Of a DNA stretch of 64,000 nt, positions 52,212-60,612 are shown in pieces (the stretch's first letter is position 1; every line of letters begins with the position of its first letter). This stretch comes from Paraburkholderia azotifigens (GTDB lineage: Bacteria > Pseudomonadota > Gammaproteobacteria > Burkholderiales > Burkholderiaceae): positions 620,001-684,000 of the forward strand of contig NZ_VOQS01000003.1 of the NCBI RefSeq assembly GCF_007995085.1. The letters are read 5' to 3'. Both the position numbers and the translations under genes were made by a program. The notes beneath the pieces are model-generated. The model saw only the letters and a list, made by a program, of their open reading frames with translations. It did not search any database and was not told where the DNA came from.

Positions 52212-53465
52212 ATGAACTTCGAGAACAACCCTTCGGGCAACCTGCAAGACGTCGCCGATGGCGCGTCTTCGCCGTTGCGCGCCTGGCTCGCGGTGGCGTC
52301 GGTAACCGTTGGCGCATTCGCGTTCGTGACGACGGAATTCCTGCCCGTGGGCTTGCTGCCGCAAGTCGCGCAAACCTTCGACGTGCTGCCGGGAACGGCG
52401 GGCCTCATGGTGACGATCCCCGGCATCATGGCGGCGATTTCGGCACCGGGCATGATGCTGGCCGCAGGACGCGTGAACCGGCGGCTGATACTGATCCTGC
52501 TGTCCGTAATGCTGCTCGCGTCGAACCTGCTGTCGGCATTCGCGCCGTCGTTTCCCGTGATGCTGGTGGGCCGCGCGATGCTCGGCGCCGCGCTCGGCGG
52601 TTTCTGGACACTCGCGCTCGCGGCAGCGGGCCGGCTCGTCAAGGCGCACGAAGCGCCGCGCGCGACGGCCATGATTCTCGCGGGCGTGACCTGCGCGACC
52701 GTGATCGGCGTGCCGCTCGGCACGTTCATCGCGGGCTTCGCTTCGTGGCGCATGTCGTTCGTCGCGACGGCGGTGCTCGTGGCCGTCGCGCTCGTGTCGC
52801 AGTTCGCGCTGCTGCCGTCGCTGCCGTCGAAAGCGGCGCTGCGTTTCGCCGATCTCGTCACGCTCGTGCGCCGTCCGTTTCCGCGCAAGAGCCTGCTGAT
52901 GGTCGCGCTGATCTTCGGTGCGCATTTCTCGTCGTACACGTATATCGCGCCGTTTCTGCAGGACGCGCATTTCAGCGCGTCGACGATCACGGCAGTGCTG
53001 CTCGGCTTCGGCATCATCGGCTTCGTGTCGAACTTCGCCGTGTCGACGTTCGTGGCGCGCAAGCTGAAGGGCTCGCTCGCCGCGATGACGCTGCTGCTGC
53101 TGTTCGCATTGCTGACAATGCCGCTGCTCAGGGACATGGCACCCGTCGTGACGGCTGTCGTGCTGATGTGGGGCGTCGCGTTCGGCGCTATTCCACTGTG
53201 CGTGAGCGTGTGGATGCAGGAAGCGGCGCCCGATCTGCCCGAAGCGGGCTCGGCCCTGTTCGTCGGCATCATTCAGGTGGCGATTGCCGTGGGTTCGTCG
53301 GCGGGCGGCACGATCGTCGATCACGCCGGCATTCCCGCCGATTTCTGGTTCGGCAGCGTGCTCGCGATTCTCGGCCTCGTCACGCTGGCGAGTTTCCGCA
53401 CGCGCAAGAGCCTGCAGATGGATTCGCCCGTAAAGACAGCCGACGTTCAAACCGAATGCGTGTGA
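52212..53465 (+). CDS. MFS transporter (DHA1, AraJ/SotB-like)
   Basis: A 417-residue, twelve-helix major facilitator of the drug:H+ antiporter-1 type. The first helix is WLAVASVTVGAFAFVTTEFL with the family T-T-E-F-L motif. The loop 2-3 motif reads APGMMLAAGRVNRRLILILL, and ALGGFWTLALAAAGRLVKAH matches AraJ/SotB/NepI relatives, which export sugars, arabinose or purine ribosides. Polar termini are cytoplasmic. It stands alone with a strong terminator 50 bases on. Substrate unknown. Confidence 0.9.
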   Translation: MNFENNPSGNLQDVADGASSPLRAWLAVASVTVGAFAFVTTEFLPVGLLPQVAQTFDVLPGTAGLMVTIPGIMAAISAPGMMLAAGRVNRRLILILLSVMLLASNLLSAFAPSFPVMLVGRAMLGAALGGFWTLALAAAGRLVKAHEAPRATAMILAGVTCATVIGVPLGTFIAGFASWRMSFVATAVLVAVALVSQFALLPSLPSKAALRFADLVTLVRRPFPRKSLLMVALIFGAHFSSYTYIAPFLQDAHFSASTITAVLLGFGIIGFVSNFAVSTFVARKLKGSLAAMTLLLLFALLTMPLLRDMAPVVTAVVLMWGVAFGAIPLCVSVWMQEAAPDLPEAGSALFVGIIQVAIAVGSSAGGTIVDHAGIPADFWFGSVLAILGLVTLASFRTRKSLQMDSPVKTADVQTECV

Positions 53466-53513
53466 CGGACAACAGGTTGCCGAACGCCTGATCCCCTCTT
53501 TTTCGACAACACG

Positions 53514-53549
53514 AAGCCTGCGCACGAGCCAGCGTGCGCAGGCTTTTTT
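53514..53549 (+). terminator. strong intrinsic terminator
   Basis: AAGCCTGCGCACG and CGTGCGCAGGCTT form a 13-bp perfect stem with the loop AGCCAG, followed by TTTT. It ends the MFS gene. Confidence 0.92.
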
Positions 53550-53668
53550 CATGGCGGCGGCGCTAATTTTCCCCTCATTCGCGCGACGCATCATGTCGTC
53601 ACACCCAGCCACGACAGCCTTCGGCGCTGGACCCGACGACACATCGCACCGACTATCAGGAGCCCGCC

Positions 53669-53848
53669 ATGCCTTTCCATCCGCCCTTTTTCGTCTTCTG
53701 TGCACTCGGCGCGAGCGTCATGATCGTGTCGGCCATGCTGGCCGTTGCCGCCGGGAAGATCGACGAATGGCTCACGCGGCAGACCCGGCTTCTGGCAAGC
53801 CGCCGCCCGATCGCGCAGCGCCACATGGAAGTCACGCATCTGCTGTAA
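53669..53848 (+). CDS. 59-residue small membrane protein
   Basis: A compact gene with AGGAG six bases before ATG 53669 and stop TAA at 53846-53848. The product has one membrane helix (FVFCALGASVMIVSAMLAVA) and an amphipathic, basic C-terminal part (KIDEWLTRQTRLLASRR). It is too short for domain calls. It lies between a terminator and an alpha/beta-hydrolase remnant. The good ribosome site and the distinct hydrophobic helix make it worth annotating. Confidence 0.6.
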   Translation: MPFHPPFFVFCALGASVMIVSAMLAVAAGKIDEWLTRQTRLLASRRPIAQRHMEVTHLL

Positions 53849-53849
53849 C

Positions 53850-54005
53850 ACACGGGCAGAACGCCGAGGCACTCGCGCGCACGCTTCCCGATGCGCAATT
53901 GCTCGTCGTGCGTTCGGCGCGGCACGCGATGATGTATCAGTACCCGCATGCGCTCGCGTCGGCGATCAACGGTTTCATCGCGCGATCGCATGCGCGCCAG
54001 GCGGC
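53850..54005 (+). pseudogene. C-terminal remnant of an alpha/beta hydrolase
   Basis: The plus frame here reads HGQNAEALARTLPDAQLLVV, then SARHAMMYQYPHALASAINGF. This is the typical last part of an alpha/beta-hydrolase, containing the catalytic histidine in the HAMMYQYP context. No matching N-terminal domain with a GxSxG nucleophile precedes it, and the preceding sequence codes in another frame. It is a decayed or deleted gene. Confidence 0.6.
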
Positions 54006-54114
54006 GAAGGCGGCGCCACGATGCATGATGCGCATCGACGCGCGGGCTGGCGTAAGATCGAAAGCCGTCTTCCTCGCGAAGGCCCGTTATGCTGCAACCG
54101 ATGCGGAGGTGGCG

Positions 54115-54396
54115 ATGACGAACGAAACCTGCCCTGTGCGGCGCCTGCAGCTTCTGCTGCGCGAACCATGCCGCACCGACGCCGCACGCAAAGCGGCCAG
54201 ACGCGCCGCCGAGCAGCTCGGCATGCAGATCAGCGGCGAAGGTCACGCGTCACTGTCGGCGCGTATGCCGGATGACGCCTTCCGCCAGCTTTTTTCCTGT
54301 TCTTCCGGCACGAGCGGAACCCTTGCCGTGCCGGGCAGTCTTGAACCCTACGTCTCGTCGATCAGCGAAGCGCCGCAGCATCTTTCATTCGATTAA
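54115..54396 (+). CDS. free-standing subtilase propeptide-like protein
   Basis: A 93-residue soluble protein with GGAGG five bases before ATG 54115. Its C-terminal half (QLGMQISGEGHASLSARMPD, then DAFRQLF) aligns well with residues 65-95 of the neighbouring subtilase (ARRGFTLTGRGSLSASM then REQFEALF), which are that protein's own propeptide region. So this looks like a separated propeptide domain. It could be a chaperone or a stand-alone inhibitor of the protease encoded 70 bases downstream. No signal peptide is present on either. Confidence 0.65.
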   Translation: MTNETCPVRRLQLLLREPCRTDAARKAARRAAEQLGMQISGEGHASLSARMPDDAFRQLFSCSSGTSGTLAVPGSLEPYVSSISEAPQHLSFD

Positions 54397-54467
54397 CCTG
54401 CATTCGTCTTGCATCTGACGGCGCAAGCGCTCTTGCGCGTGCTTCCGTCGACACAGGAGAAGAAACG

Positions 54468-56036
54468 ATGAAGGCCTACGATCCGCATGATGCAACGACC
54501 CGCCCCTCACGTAGCGACACCGGCGAAGAACTGCGCGTCGCCATCACGTTCAACCGGCCAGGCCAGGACTTCGGGCCGACCCGGTTCGGCGCGCGCATGT
54601 CGACGGACACCGTGTCGTCGTTCATCCCCGATCCCGCGCAAGCCGATCTCGCGCTCGCCGAACTCGCGCGGCGCGGCTTCACGCTGACGGGCCGCGGCTC
54701 GCTGTCGGCGTCGATGCGCTGCACGCGCGAGCAGTTCGAAGCGCTGTTCCAGACGAAGCTCAAACGCATGAAGGCGCCGTGCGCGTCGGCGGCGCAGTTC
54801 GGCTCGGTGCTCTATCCGCCCGACAACGCGCCGTGGAATCCGGATCCCGCAATCCGGTCGCTGCTCGACGACGTGTATATCCAGTGGCCGCACATCTACA
54901 TGGCGAGGGCTGCGAAGGCCGCGAAGAGCGCAAAGTCGAAAAAAACCTCGACGACAGCGGCGAAAAAACGCGCCGCGCCGAAGCCACGCGAAGCCGGCAC
55001 GCCGTCCGCGACGCCGCCCAACGTGCCCTACTTCCATCTCGCCGCGCCCGCCGACATCGCGCTCAAGCTCAATGCGACGCCCGTGCACCAGCAGGGCATC
55101 ACGGGCAAAGGCGTGCGGATCGCGATGATCGACAGCGGCTTTGCGCACGGCCATCCGTATTTCAAGGCGCACGGCTACGCGTCGTCGATCGTGCTCGCGC
55201 CGGGCGCCACCGACCGCCGCACCGACGGCAACGGCCACGGCACGGGCGAATCCGCCAACATCTTCGCGATCGCGCCGGGCGCGACGTTCATCGGCGTGAA
55301 GCTCGACAACGAAGCGAACCCGTCGAGCGGCGCGTCGGTGCTCGAAGGTTTGCAGGAGGCGCTCAAGCACGATCCGCAGGTGATCTCCGTGAGCCTCGGC
55401 TACGACTTGCGCGGGCCCGGCGACACGCCGCTGAAGACGCTGCCGAACGGACTCGTCGCGCTCGAGGCGGAAATTCAGGCCGCCGTGAAGCGCGGCGTCG
55501 TGATCGTGTTCTCGGCGGGCAACGGTCACTATTCGTTTCCCGGCCAGATGCCGGAGATCATTTCGGCAGGCGGCGTGTACGTCGACCAGAAGGGCGCGAT
55601 GCGTGCGTCCGACTACGCGAGCGCGTTCACGAGCCTGATCTATTCGGGCCGCAGCGTGCCCGACGTCTGCGGGCTCGTCGGCCTGCTGCCGCACGCGACG
55701 TATATCTCGCTGCCCGTGTCGTCCGGCTGCGAGATCGACCGCGAGAACGCGGCCTTCGACGGCACCACGTCCACCGACGGCTGGGGCGTGTTCAGCGGCA
55801 CATCGGCCGCCGCGCCGCAGCTGGCGGGGCTGTGCGCGCTGCTGTTGCAGGCCGATCCGCACCTCTCGCCCGGCGACATCAAGGCGATCCTGCGCCGCAC
55901 CGCGCGCGACGTGACGAAAGGGCACGCGAATCCCGCCAGCGATCCCAAAGGCGTGGGCGTACCGGCAGGCGCCGGCGAAGACGGCGCGACGGGCGCGGGT
56001 CTCGTCGACGCACTCGCGGCCGTCAAGCAGGTGTAA
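54468..56036 (+). CDS. S8-family (subtilisin-like) serine peptidase
   Basis: A 522-residue subtilase. The propeptide is at residues 20-145 and a Lys/Ala-rich linker at about 147-175. The catalytic domain has Asp222 (AMIDSGFAHGHPYF), His257 (DGNGHGTGESANIF), oxyanion Asn352 (IVFSAGNGHYSFPG) and Ser446 (FSGTSAAAPQLAGL). All key residues are present, so it should be active. No Sec signal peptide is visible, so it may be cytosolic or exported by another route. ATG 54468 follows GGAGAAG. The preceding small gene encodes a propeptide-like protein. Confidence 0.93.
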   Translation: MKAYDPHDATTRPSRSDTGEELRVAITFNRPGQDFGPTRFGARMSTDTVSSFIPDPAQADLALAELARRGFTLTGRGSLSASMRCTREQFEALFQTKLKRMKAPCASAAQFGSVLYPPDNAPWNPDPAIRSLLDDVYIQWPHIYMARAAKAAKSAKSKKTSTTAAKKRAAPKPREAGTPSATPPNVPYFHLAAPADIALKLNATPVHQQGITGKGVRIAMIDSGFAHGHPYFKAHGYASSIVLAPGATDRRTDGNGHGTGESANIFAIAPGATFIGVKLDNEANPSSGASVLEGLQEALKHDPQVISVSLGYDLRGPGDTPLKTLPNGLVALEAEIQAAVKRGVVIVFSAGNGHYSFPGQMPEIISAGGVYVDQKGAMRASDYASAFTSLIYSGRSVPDVCGLVGLLPHATYISLPVSSGCEIDRENAAFDGTTSTDGWGVFSGTSAAAPQLAGLCALLLQADPHLSPGDIKAILRRTARDVTKGHANPASDPKGVGVPAGAGEDGATGAGLVDALAAVKQV

Positions 56037-56147
56037 CGGCATCGCGCGAAGACAGTCCGCCCGCCGCCCGACCGTCTTCGCGCCCGCCTGCGCCATGCGG
56101 GACGCCGTGCCATACTTGCGGATCGTCCCGGCCCATATCCCAACGTA

Positions 56148-57107
56148 ATGATCGTCCCTTCCGCTTCCATCGGCTTCAATCTCAACCATCTCGACCGCCG
56201 CTCCGAGAAGCGCGACGACCAGGAGTTCATCGCGAAACTGCGCAACGATGCCGCTGCGCGCTTTCTCGTCTTCGATGGCGACGTGCCTTTGCTCAAGCGC
56301 GGCGAAAAGCATGACGCATGGTTCACGGCGAGCGAAGCGCTCACGTTCGGCGAGGCGCTGCAAAGCGTGTTTCTCGGCCAGGAGCGCGACGGCAGCGGAC
56401 GTTTCGCGCTCGGCTTCACGGCTGGGCTCGTGCAAGCCGAAGGGAAAGACGAGCCGCACACGCGCAGCGTGCCGTACGACCGCATCGATCTGCGTTCAAT
56501 CGCATTGCAGGGTCTCGTCCCGCAGGCACTGCTCGGCGCGCTCGGCGAAGCCAAATCGATGCTCGACTGGCACGGCCGCCACCGCTTCTGCGCGAATTGC
56601 GGCGCGCGCAGCCGTGCGACGGCGGCCGGCTGGCAACGTCTGTGCGATGCGTGCGGCGCACGCCACTTTCCACGCGTCGACCCCGTCGTCATCATGCTGA
56701 CCATCGACGGCGAGCGCTGTCTGCTCGGACGCCAGCGCCAGTTCGCGCCGGGCATGTATTCGGCGCTCGCGGGCTTCGTCGAACCGGGCGAAACCGTCGA
56801 GGACGCCGTGCGCCGCGAAGTGCACGAGGAAGCTCACGTGAGCTGCGCGGAAGTCGTCTATTTCGCGTCGCAGCCGTGGCCGTTTCCGTCTTCGCTGATG
56901 ATCGGCTGCTTCGCGCAGGCGAGCGATACCGACATCGTCATCGACACCACCGAACTCGAAGACGCGCGCTGGTTCACGCGCGCGGAAGTCGCGGCGATGC
57001 TCGAAGGCACGCATGCGGACGGCCTGTCCGCGCCAAAGCCGTTCGCGATCGCGCATCATCTGCTGCGCGCGTACGTCGAGCACGGCGCGGCCGTATTGCG
57101 CAGCTAG
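56148..57107 (+). CDS. nudC: NAD-capped RNA hydrolase / NADH pyrophosphatase
   Basis: A 319-residue Nudix enzyme of the NudC family that cleaves NAD(H) and removes NAD caps from RNA. The four-cysteine zinc ribbon is RFCANCGARSRATA with RLCDACGARHFPR. The Nudix box is GFVEPGETVEDAVRREVHEE. The family-defining SQPWPFPSS loop follows. The N-terminal domain is full length. It stands alone with a hairpin just downstream. Confidence 0.95.
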   Translation: MIVPSASIGFNLNHLDRRSEKRDDQEFIAKLRNDAAARFLVFDGDVPLLKRGEKHDAWFTASEALTFGEALQSVFLGQERDGSGRFALGFTAGLVQAEGKDEPHTRSVPYDRIDLRSIALQGLVPQALLGALGEAKSMLDWHGRHRFCANCGARSRATAAGWQRLCDACGARHFPRVDPVVIMLTIDGERCLLGRQRQFAPGMYSALAGFVEPGETVEDAVRREVHEEAHVSCAEVVYFASQPWPFPSSLMIGCFAQASDTDIVIDTTELEDARWFTRAEVAAMLEGTHADGLSAPKPFAIAHHLLRAYVEHGAAVLRS

Positions 57108-57113
57108 ACTGTC

Positions 57114-57145
57114 GCGCCGCGCCGCCGCTCCGACGCGGCGCGTTT
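57114..57145 (+). terminator. GC-rich hairpin after nudC
   Basis: GCGCCGCG and CGCGGCGC pair over eight bases with a 12-base loop and are followed by GTTT. The position right after the nudC stop suggests termination, although the T-run is short. Confidence 0.45.
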
Positions 57146-57198
57146 CATGAACCGGTCCCACGCGTCGCGCCCCGCATCGACAGCGGCGCGAGCAAACA

Positions 57199-57228
57199 TG
57201 TACGCGAACGTACACGTTGATGTACAAT
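57199..57228 (+). promoter_or_regulatory. palindrome plus -10-like element before the MFS gene
   Basis: TGTACG, CGAA, CGTACA is a perfect six-base-arm palindrome (57199-57214), of the size used by TetR/MarR-type repressors. A third TGTAC overlaps the -10-like TACAAT (57223-57228), 40 bases upstream of the MFS start. It suggests a repressor-controlled efflux gene; the repressor is not obvious. Confidence 0.5.
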
Positions 57229-57267
57229 GCGGCCTATTCCGAGTTGCATGGCCGCCGCATTTTCCGC

Positions 57268-58884
57268 ATGTCCACCGAAGACTCACCCGTCGCCACGTTC
57301 GCCGCCACTCAGCAGCACCTGTACGCGGCCGCCCCGTCGTCCGGACAGGGATGGTTCACGGCAAACCGGCTGCGCGACGACCTGTTCCCCTGGGCCATCG
57401 CGCTCGCCACAGGTCTCGAGTATTTCGACAACACCATCTTTTCGTTCTTCACCGGCTATATCGCGGGCGGCATCAACGCGTCGGCGGACGAACTGGTGTG
57501 GTCGTCGAGCGCCTATGCCGTCGCATCCGTGCTCGGCATTCTCCAGCAGCAATGGTGGGTCGAACGGCTCGGCTATCGGCGCTATATCAGCGGCTGCCTG
57601 CTGCTGTTCGCGGCGGGCTCGATGGCGGCGGCGCTGAGCGGATCGTCGATCGAACTCGCCTTTGCGCGCGGCGCGCAGGGCTATTTCATCGGCCCGATGA
57701 TGAGCGCGTGCCGCATCCTGATTCAGACGAACTTCAAGCCGCAGCGGCGGCCGGCTGCCGTGCGCGCATTCCTGTGCATGATCCTGCTGGCGAGCGCGCT
57801 GGCGCCGCTGATCGGCGGCTCTCTGCTCGCGGACTTCGACTGGCGCGCGCTCTTCATCTGCACGACGCTCGGCGGCATCGTGCTCGCGCTGTTCGTTCTG
57901 CTCGTCGTGCCGTCATCCTCAGGCAAGCTGCATCCGGCAGCGCGCGGCGATGCGCATTTCTGGCCATACATCGTGTTTGCGTTCGCACAGGGCGCGCTGC
58001 AGATCGTGATGCAGCAGGTGCGCTTCGAACTGTTCGCCAGCTCGCCGCTGCTGGTGGGTCTGACGGCGGCGGGAATGATGGCGCTCGGCTGGTTCGCGTG
58101 GCATCAATGGCATCATCCGAACCCGCTCGTGCGGCTTCATGCGTTGCGCGAACGGACCTTCCAGACGGGCATCGTGCTGTACGTGCTGTTCTACTACATC
58201 AGCAATGCGTTCAGCTATCTGGTGTCGCGCTTTCTCGAAGGCGGGCTTCGCTATCCCGTCGACCATGCGGGGCGGCTGGTCGGTCTTACCTCGCTGGCAT
58301 CGCTTGCGATCGCTTTCGCGTATTTCCGCGTTTCGCCCCTCGTCAAACACAAGCGCTGGCTGATCGTCCCCGGCTTCATGATGGCCGCGCTGTTCGGCGG
58401 CTGGATGATCTGCATGCCGCCCGACGTCAGCCTGCCGTGGCTGTTGCCGCCGCTTCTGCTGCGCGGCATGCTGCTCGTGTTCATTGTGCTGCCCGTCGCG
58501 AATCTGGCGTTCCGCCTCTTTTCCGCCGAAGAGTTCAGCCACGGCTACCGCTTCAAGAACATGGTCAAGCAGCTGACCTACTCGTTCTCGACGGCGACAA
58601 TGATCATTCTCGAGCAGCACCGCCAGGCCCTGCACGAGACGCGTCTGACGGAATTCGTCAATCCGTTCAACCCGGTGTTCCAGCATTCGCTGGAGAGTCT
58701 CACGCATGCATTCGAAGCGCTCGGCCATACAGCGGGCGAAGCCAAAAGCCTTGCGCTCATCGAGATCAGCCGCGCCGTCACGCAACAGGCGAGCTTCCTG
58801 AGCGCGCTGGACGGCTTTTACTTCCTGATCGGCATCGCCGCATGCGGCGGCCTGTTCGCGCTCTGTCAGCGGCAAATCGACTGA
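57268..58884 (+). CDS. MFS transporter (DHA2/EmrB-like)
   Basis: A 538-residue, about fourteen-helix major facilitator of the DHA2 type. Characteristic parts are LATGLEYFDNTIFSFFTGYI (helix 1, with an acidic residue), YRRYISGCLLLFAAGSMAAA and LIGGSLLADFDWRALFICTT. The C-terminus is an extended region of soluble helices (HSLESLTHAFEALGHTAGEA) before the last helix, as in some DHA2 exporters. ATG 57268 is favoured; ATG 57217 falls within the palindrome region. It is followed by a LysR gene 80 bases on. Confidence 0.88.
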   Translation: MSTEDSPVATFAATQQHLYAAAPSSGQGWFTANRLRDDLFPWAIALATGLEYFDNTIFSFFTGYIAGGINASADELVWSSSAYAVASVLGILQQQWWVERLGYRRYISGCLLLFAAGSMAAALSGSSIELAFARGAQGYFIGPMMSACRILIQTNFKPQRRPAAVRAFLCMILLASALAPLIGGSLLADFDWRALFICTTLGGIVLALFVLLVVPSSSGKLHPAARGDAHFWPYIVFAFAQGALQIVMQQVRFELFASSPLLVGLTAAGMMALGWFAWHQWHHPNPLVRLHALRERTFQTGIVLYVLFYYISNAFSYLVSRFLEGGLRYPVDHAGRLVGLTSLASLAIAFAYFRVSPLVKHKRWLIVPGFMMAALFGGWMICMPPDVSLPWLLPPLLLRGMLLVFIVLPVANLAFRLFSAEEFSHGYRFKNMVKQLTYSFSTATMIILEQHRQALHETRLTEFVNPFNPVFQHSLESLTHAFEALGHTAGEAKSLALIEISRAVTQQASFLSALDGFYFLIGIAACGGLFALCQRQID

Positions 58885-58966
58885 TCGCGTATTCTTCGCT
58901 GCGAAGCGGCATCGACGATACAGATTTGAAGGAAGTGCGCGATGCGCACTGTGGAGCGGTTGACGA

Positions 58967-59914
58967 TTGGATACTCTCACCAACATGCGCATCTTCGCTC
59001 GCGTAGCGGAGGAAGGCAGCTTTACGGGCGCTGCGCAGCGCATGAACATCACGGTGCCCGCCGTGTCGCGCGCGGTCTCCGCGCTCGAAGCGTATCTGCG
59101 CGCGCGCCTGTTGAACCGCAGCACGCGCCGCGTCGTGCTGACGGAGGCGGGGCATCGGTATCTGCAGCGCAGCGAGCAGATTCTCGCGTTCGTCGATCAG
59201 GCGGAAGCCGAGGCCGCGGACGCTCAGGTTCGTCCCACCGGCCAGTTGCGCGTGCACGCCACGTCGAGCTTCGGTCAGACCTATGTGACGCCTGCCATCG
59301 TGCGCTACCGGCAGCGTTATCCGAGCGTCTCCGTCGAACTGACGCTGTCGCAGCACATGCCCGACATCATCGACGAAGGCTATGACGTCAGCGTCCAGTT
59401 GAGCGTCGACGAATTGCCCGATTCGAGCCTCGTTGCGCAGCGGCTCGGCACGCTGCACAGCGTGCTGTGCGCGGCGCCTTCGTATCTGGGCGAGCATGGC
59501 GCGCCGCGCGACGTTCACGATCTGCCGCAGCACGCGTGCTTCCAGTTCGTGTCGTCCGTCTATCCGACGGACCGCTGGCTGCTCGAAGGCCCCGACGGCA
59601 ACGAGACCGTGCATCTGCGCGCGCCGGGTTTCCGCATCAACTCGGCAGACGGACTGGCCGTGGCGCTGAAAGAGGGCATCGGCATCGGCGCCGTGCCGAT
59701 GGCGGCGGCTGTGTCTGCGTTGCGCGACGGGTCGTTGAGGCGCGTGCTGCCCGCCTATCGTCTGCAGCCGCTCACGGCGTATGCGCTGTACACGTCGCGC
59801 CGGTATCTCGACGCGAAGATCAAGACTTTCGTCGAATTCCTGAGAGACGAGATTCCGCAGATTCTCCGCGCCTACGAGGCGAATTTGTGTGAGATGAATC
59901 AGGCAAGCGTCTGA
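58967..59914 (+). CDS. LysR-family transcriptional regulator
   Basis: A 315-residue LysR regulator starting at TTG 58967 (GGAG upstream, spacing ten). The DNA-binding part is MRIFARVAEEGSFTGAAQRM and VPAVSRAVSALEAYLRARLL with NRSTRRVVLTEAG. The sensor domain begins GQLRVHATSSFGQTYVTPAI and has the hinge GEHGAPRDVHDLPQHACF. It follows the MFS transporter on the same strand and could regulate it, although the palindrome upstream of that gene is not a classic T-N11-A LysR site. Confidence 0.92.
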   Translation: MDTLTNMRIFARVAEEGSFTGAAQRMNITVPAVSRAVSALEAYLRARLLNRSTRRVVLTEAGHRYLQRSEQILAFVDQAEAEAADAQVRPTGQLRVHATSSFGQTYVTPAIVRYRQRYPSVSVELTLSQHMPDIIDEGYDVSVQLSVDELPDSSLVAQRLGTLHSVLCAAPSYLGEHGAPRDVHDLPQHACFQFVSSVYPTDRWLLEGPDGNETVHLRAPGFRINSADGLAVALKEGIGIGAVPMAAAVSALRDGSLRRVLPAYRLQPLTAYALYTSRRYLDAKIKTFVEFLRDEIPQILRAYEANLCEMNQASV

Positions 59915-60147
59915 GGATTGCGCCGCGCGCCTCCGTCTGCACGCTTGCATGCGGAGGGCCATACTTCCAGCAGGTCCCCTGCCAGACACGCGCCCGCGCC
60001 CGGCGTTATGTGCGGCAGCGCACAGAGCCGTCGCGGCCCGCACCGTATTCTCCCGAGGATCTCCGCAAAGCCGCGCCCGCTCTCGCGGGCGGCGTTCGGG
60101 CGCAGTGTTCTGGCGCGTCGTCCAACCCGCCATCACGGTCGTCACCT

Positions 60148-60612
60148 ATGCGCAAACAAGCCTTGCAGTATGCAGCGGTTCTCGCCTGCGGGTGCGCGCC
60201 TGCCATCGACGCATGCGCCGCGGACGCCATCGGCGTCGTCAAGACGGTCAAGGGTGCGGTGCATATCGAGCGCACCGCGCAGAACCTCGACGCGATCGTC
60301 GGCAGCGAGGTCTATAGCAGCGACCGGATCGTGACAGGCCCCGCTTCGTCCGTCGGCATCACGCTGCGCGACAACACGCTGCTGTCCGAGGGTTCCAGTT
60401 CCGTGCTCGAACTCAACCATTTCGCCTTCAACACGACCACGCACGACGGCGCGCTCGATGCCACCATCCGGCGCGGATCGCTCGCTGTGGTCGACGGCAA
60501 ACTGGCGAAGGCGCATCCCGAAGCCGTGCGCTTCAGCACGCCGACCACGACGCTGGGCGTGCGCGGCACCGAGTTCATCATCGAGGTCGGCGACGGGGAG
60601 AGTGGGCGTTGA
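60148..60612 (+). CDS. exported FecR-domain protein
   Basis: A 154-residue exported protein. Signal peptide residues 1-24 end DACA. The FecR/PupR-type domain covers residues 30-145: IGVVKTVKGAVHIERT, SEVYSSDRIVTGPASSVGIT, the characteristic DNTLLSEGSSSVLELNHF, and RFSTPTTTLGVRGTEFIIEV. Unlike anti-sigma FecR it has no cytoplasmic or transmembrane part, so it is a free periplasmic beta-rich domain. It overlaps the next gene by four bases in an operon with an OmpA-like lipoprotein and a CHASE2 protein. Confidence 0.85.
   Translation: MRKQALQYAAVLACGCAPAIDACAADAIGVVKTVKGAVHIERTAQNLDAIVGSEVYSSDRIVTGPASSVGITLRDNTLLSEGSSSVLELNHFAFNTTTHDGALDATIRRGSLAVVDGKLAKAHPEAVRFSTPTTTLGVRGTEFIIEVGDGESGR

Noticed and set aside
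54507..56459. A 650-codon minus-strand frame over the subtilase
   Set aside because: It is antisense to a protease with a complete catalytic triad and is rich in Arg and Ala with no motif.
60074..60091. GC hairpin before the FecR gene as a terminator
   Set aside because: A seven-base stem without any T-run; not enough for a call.
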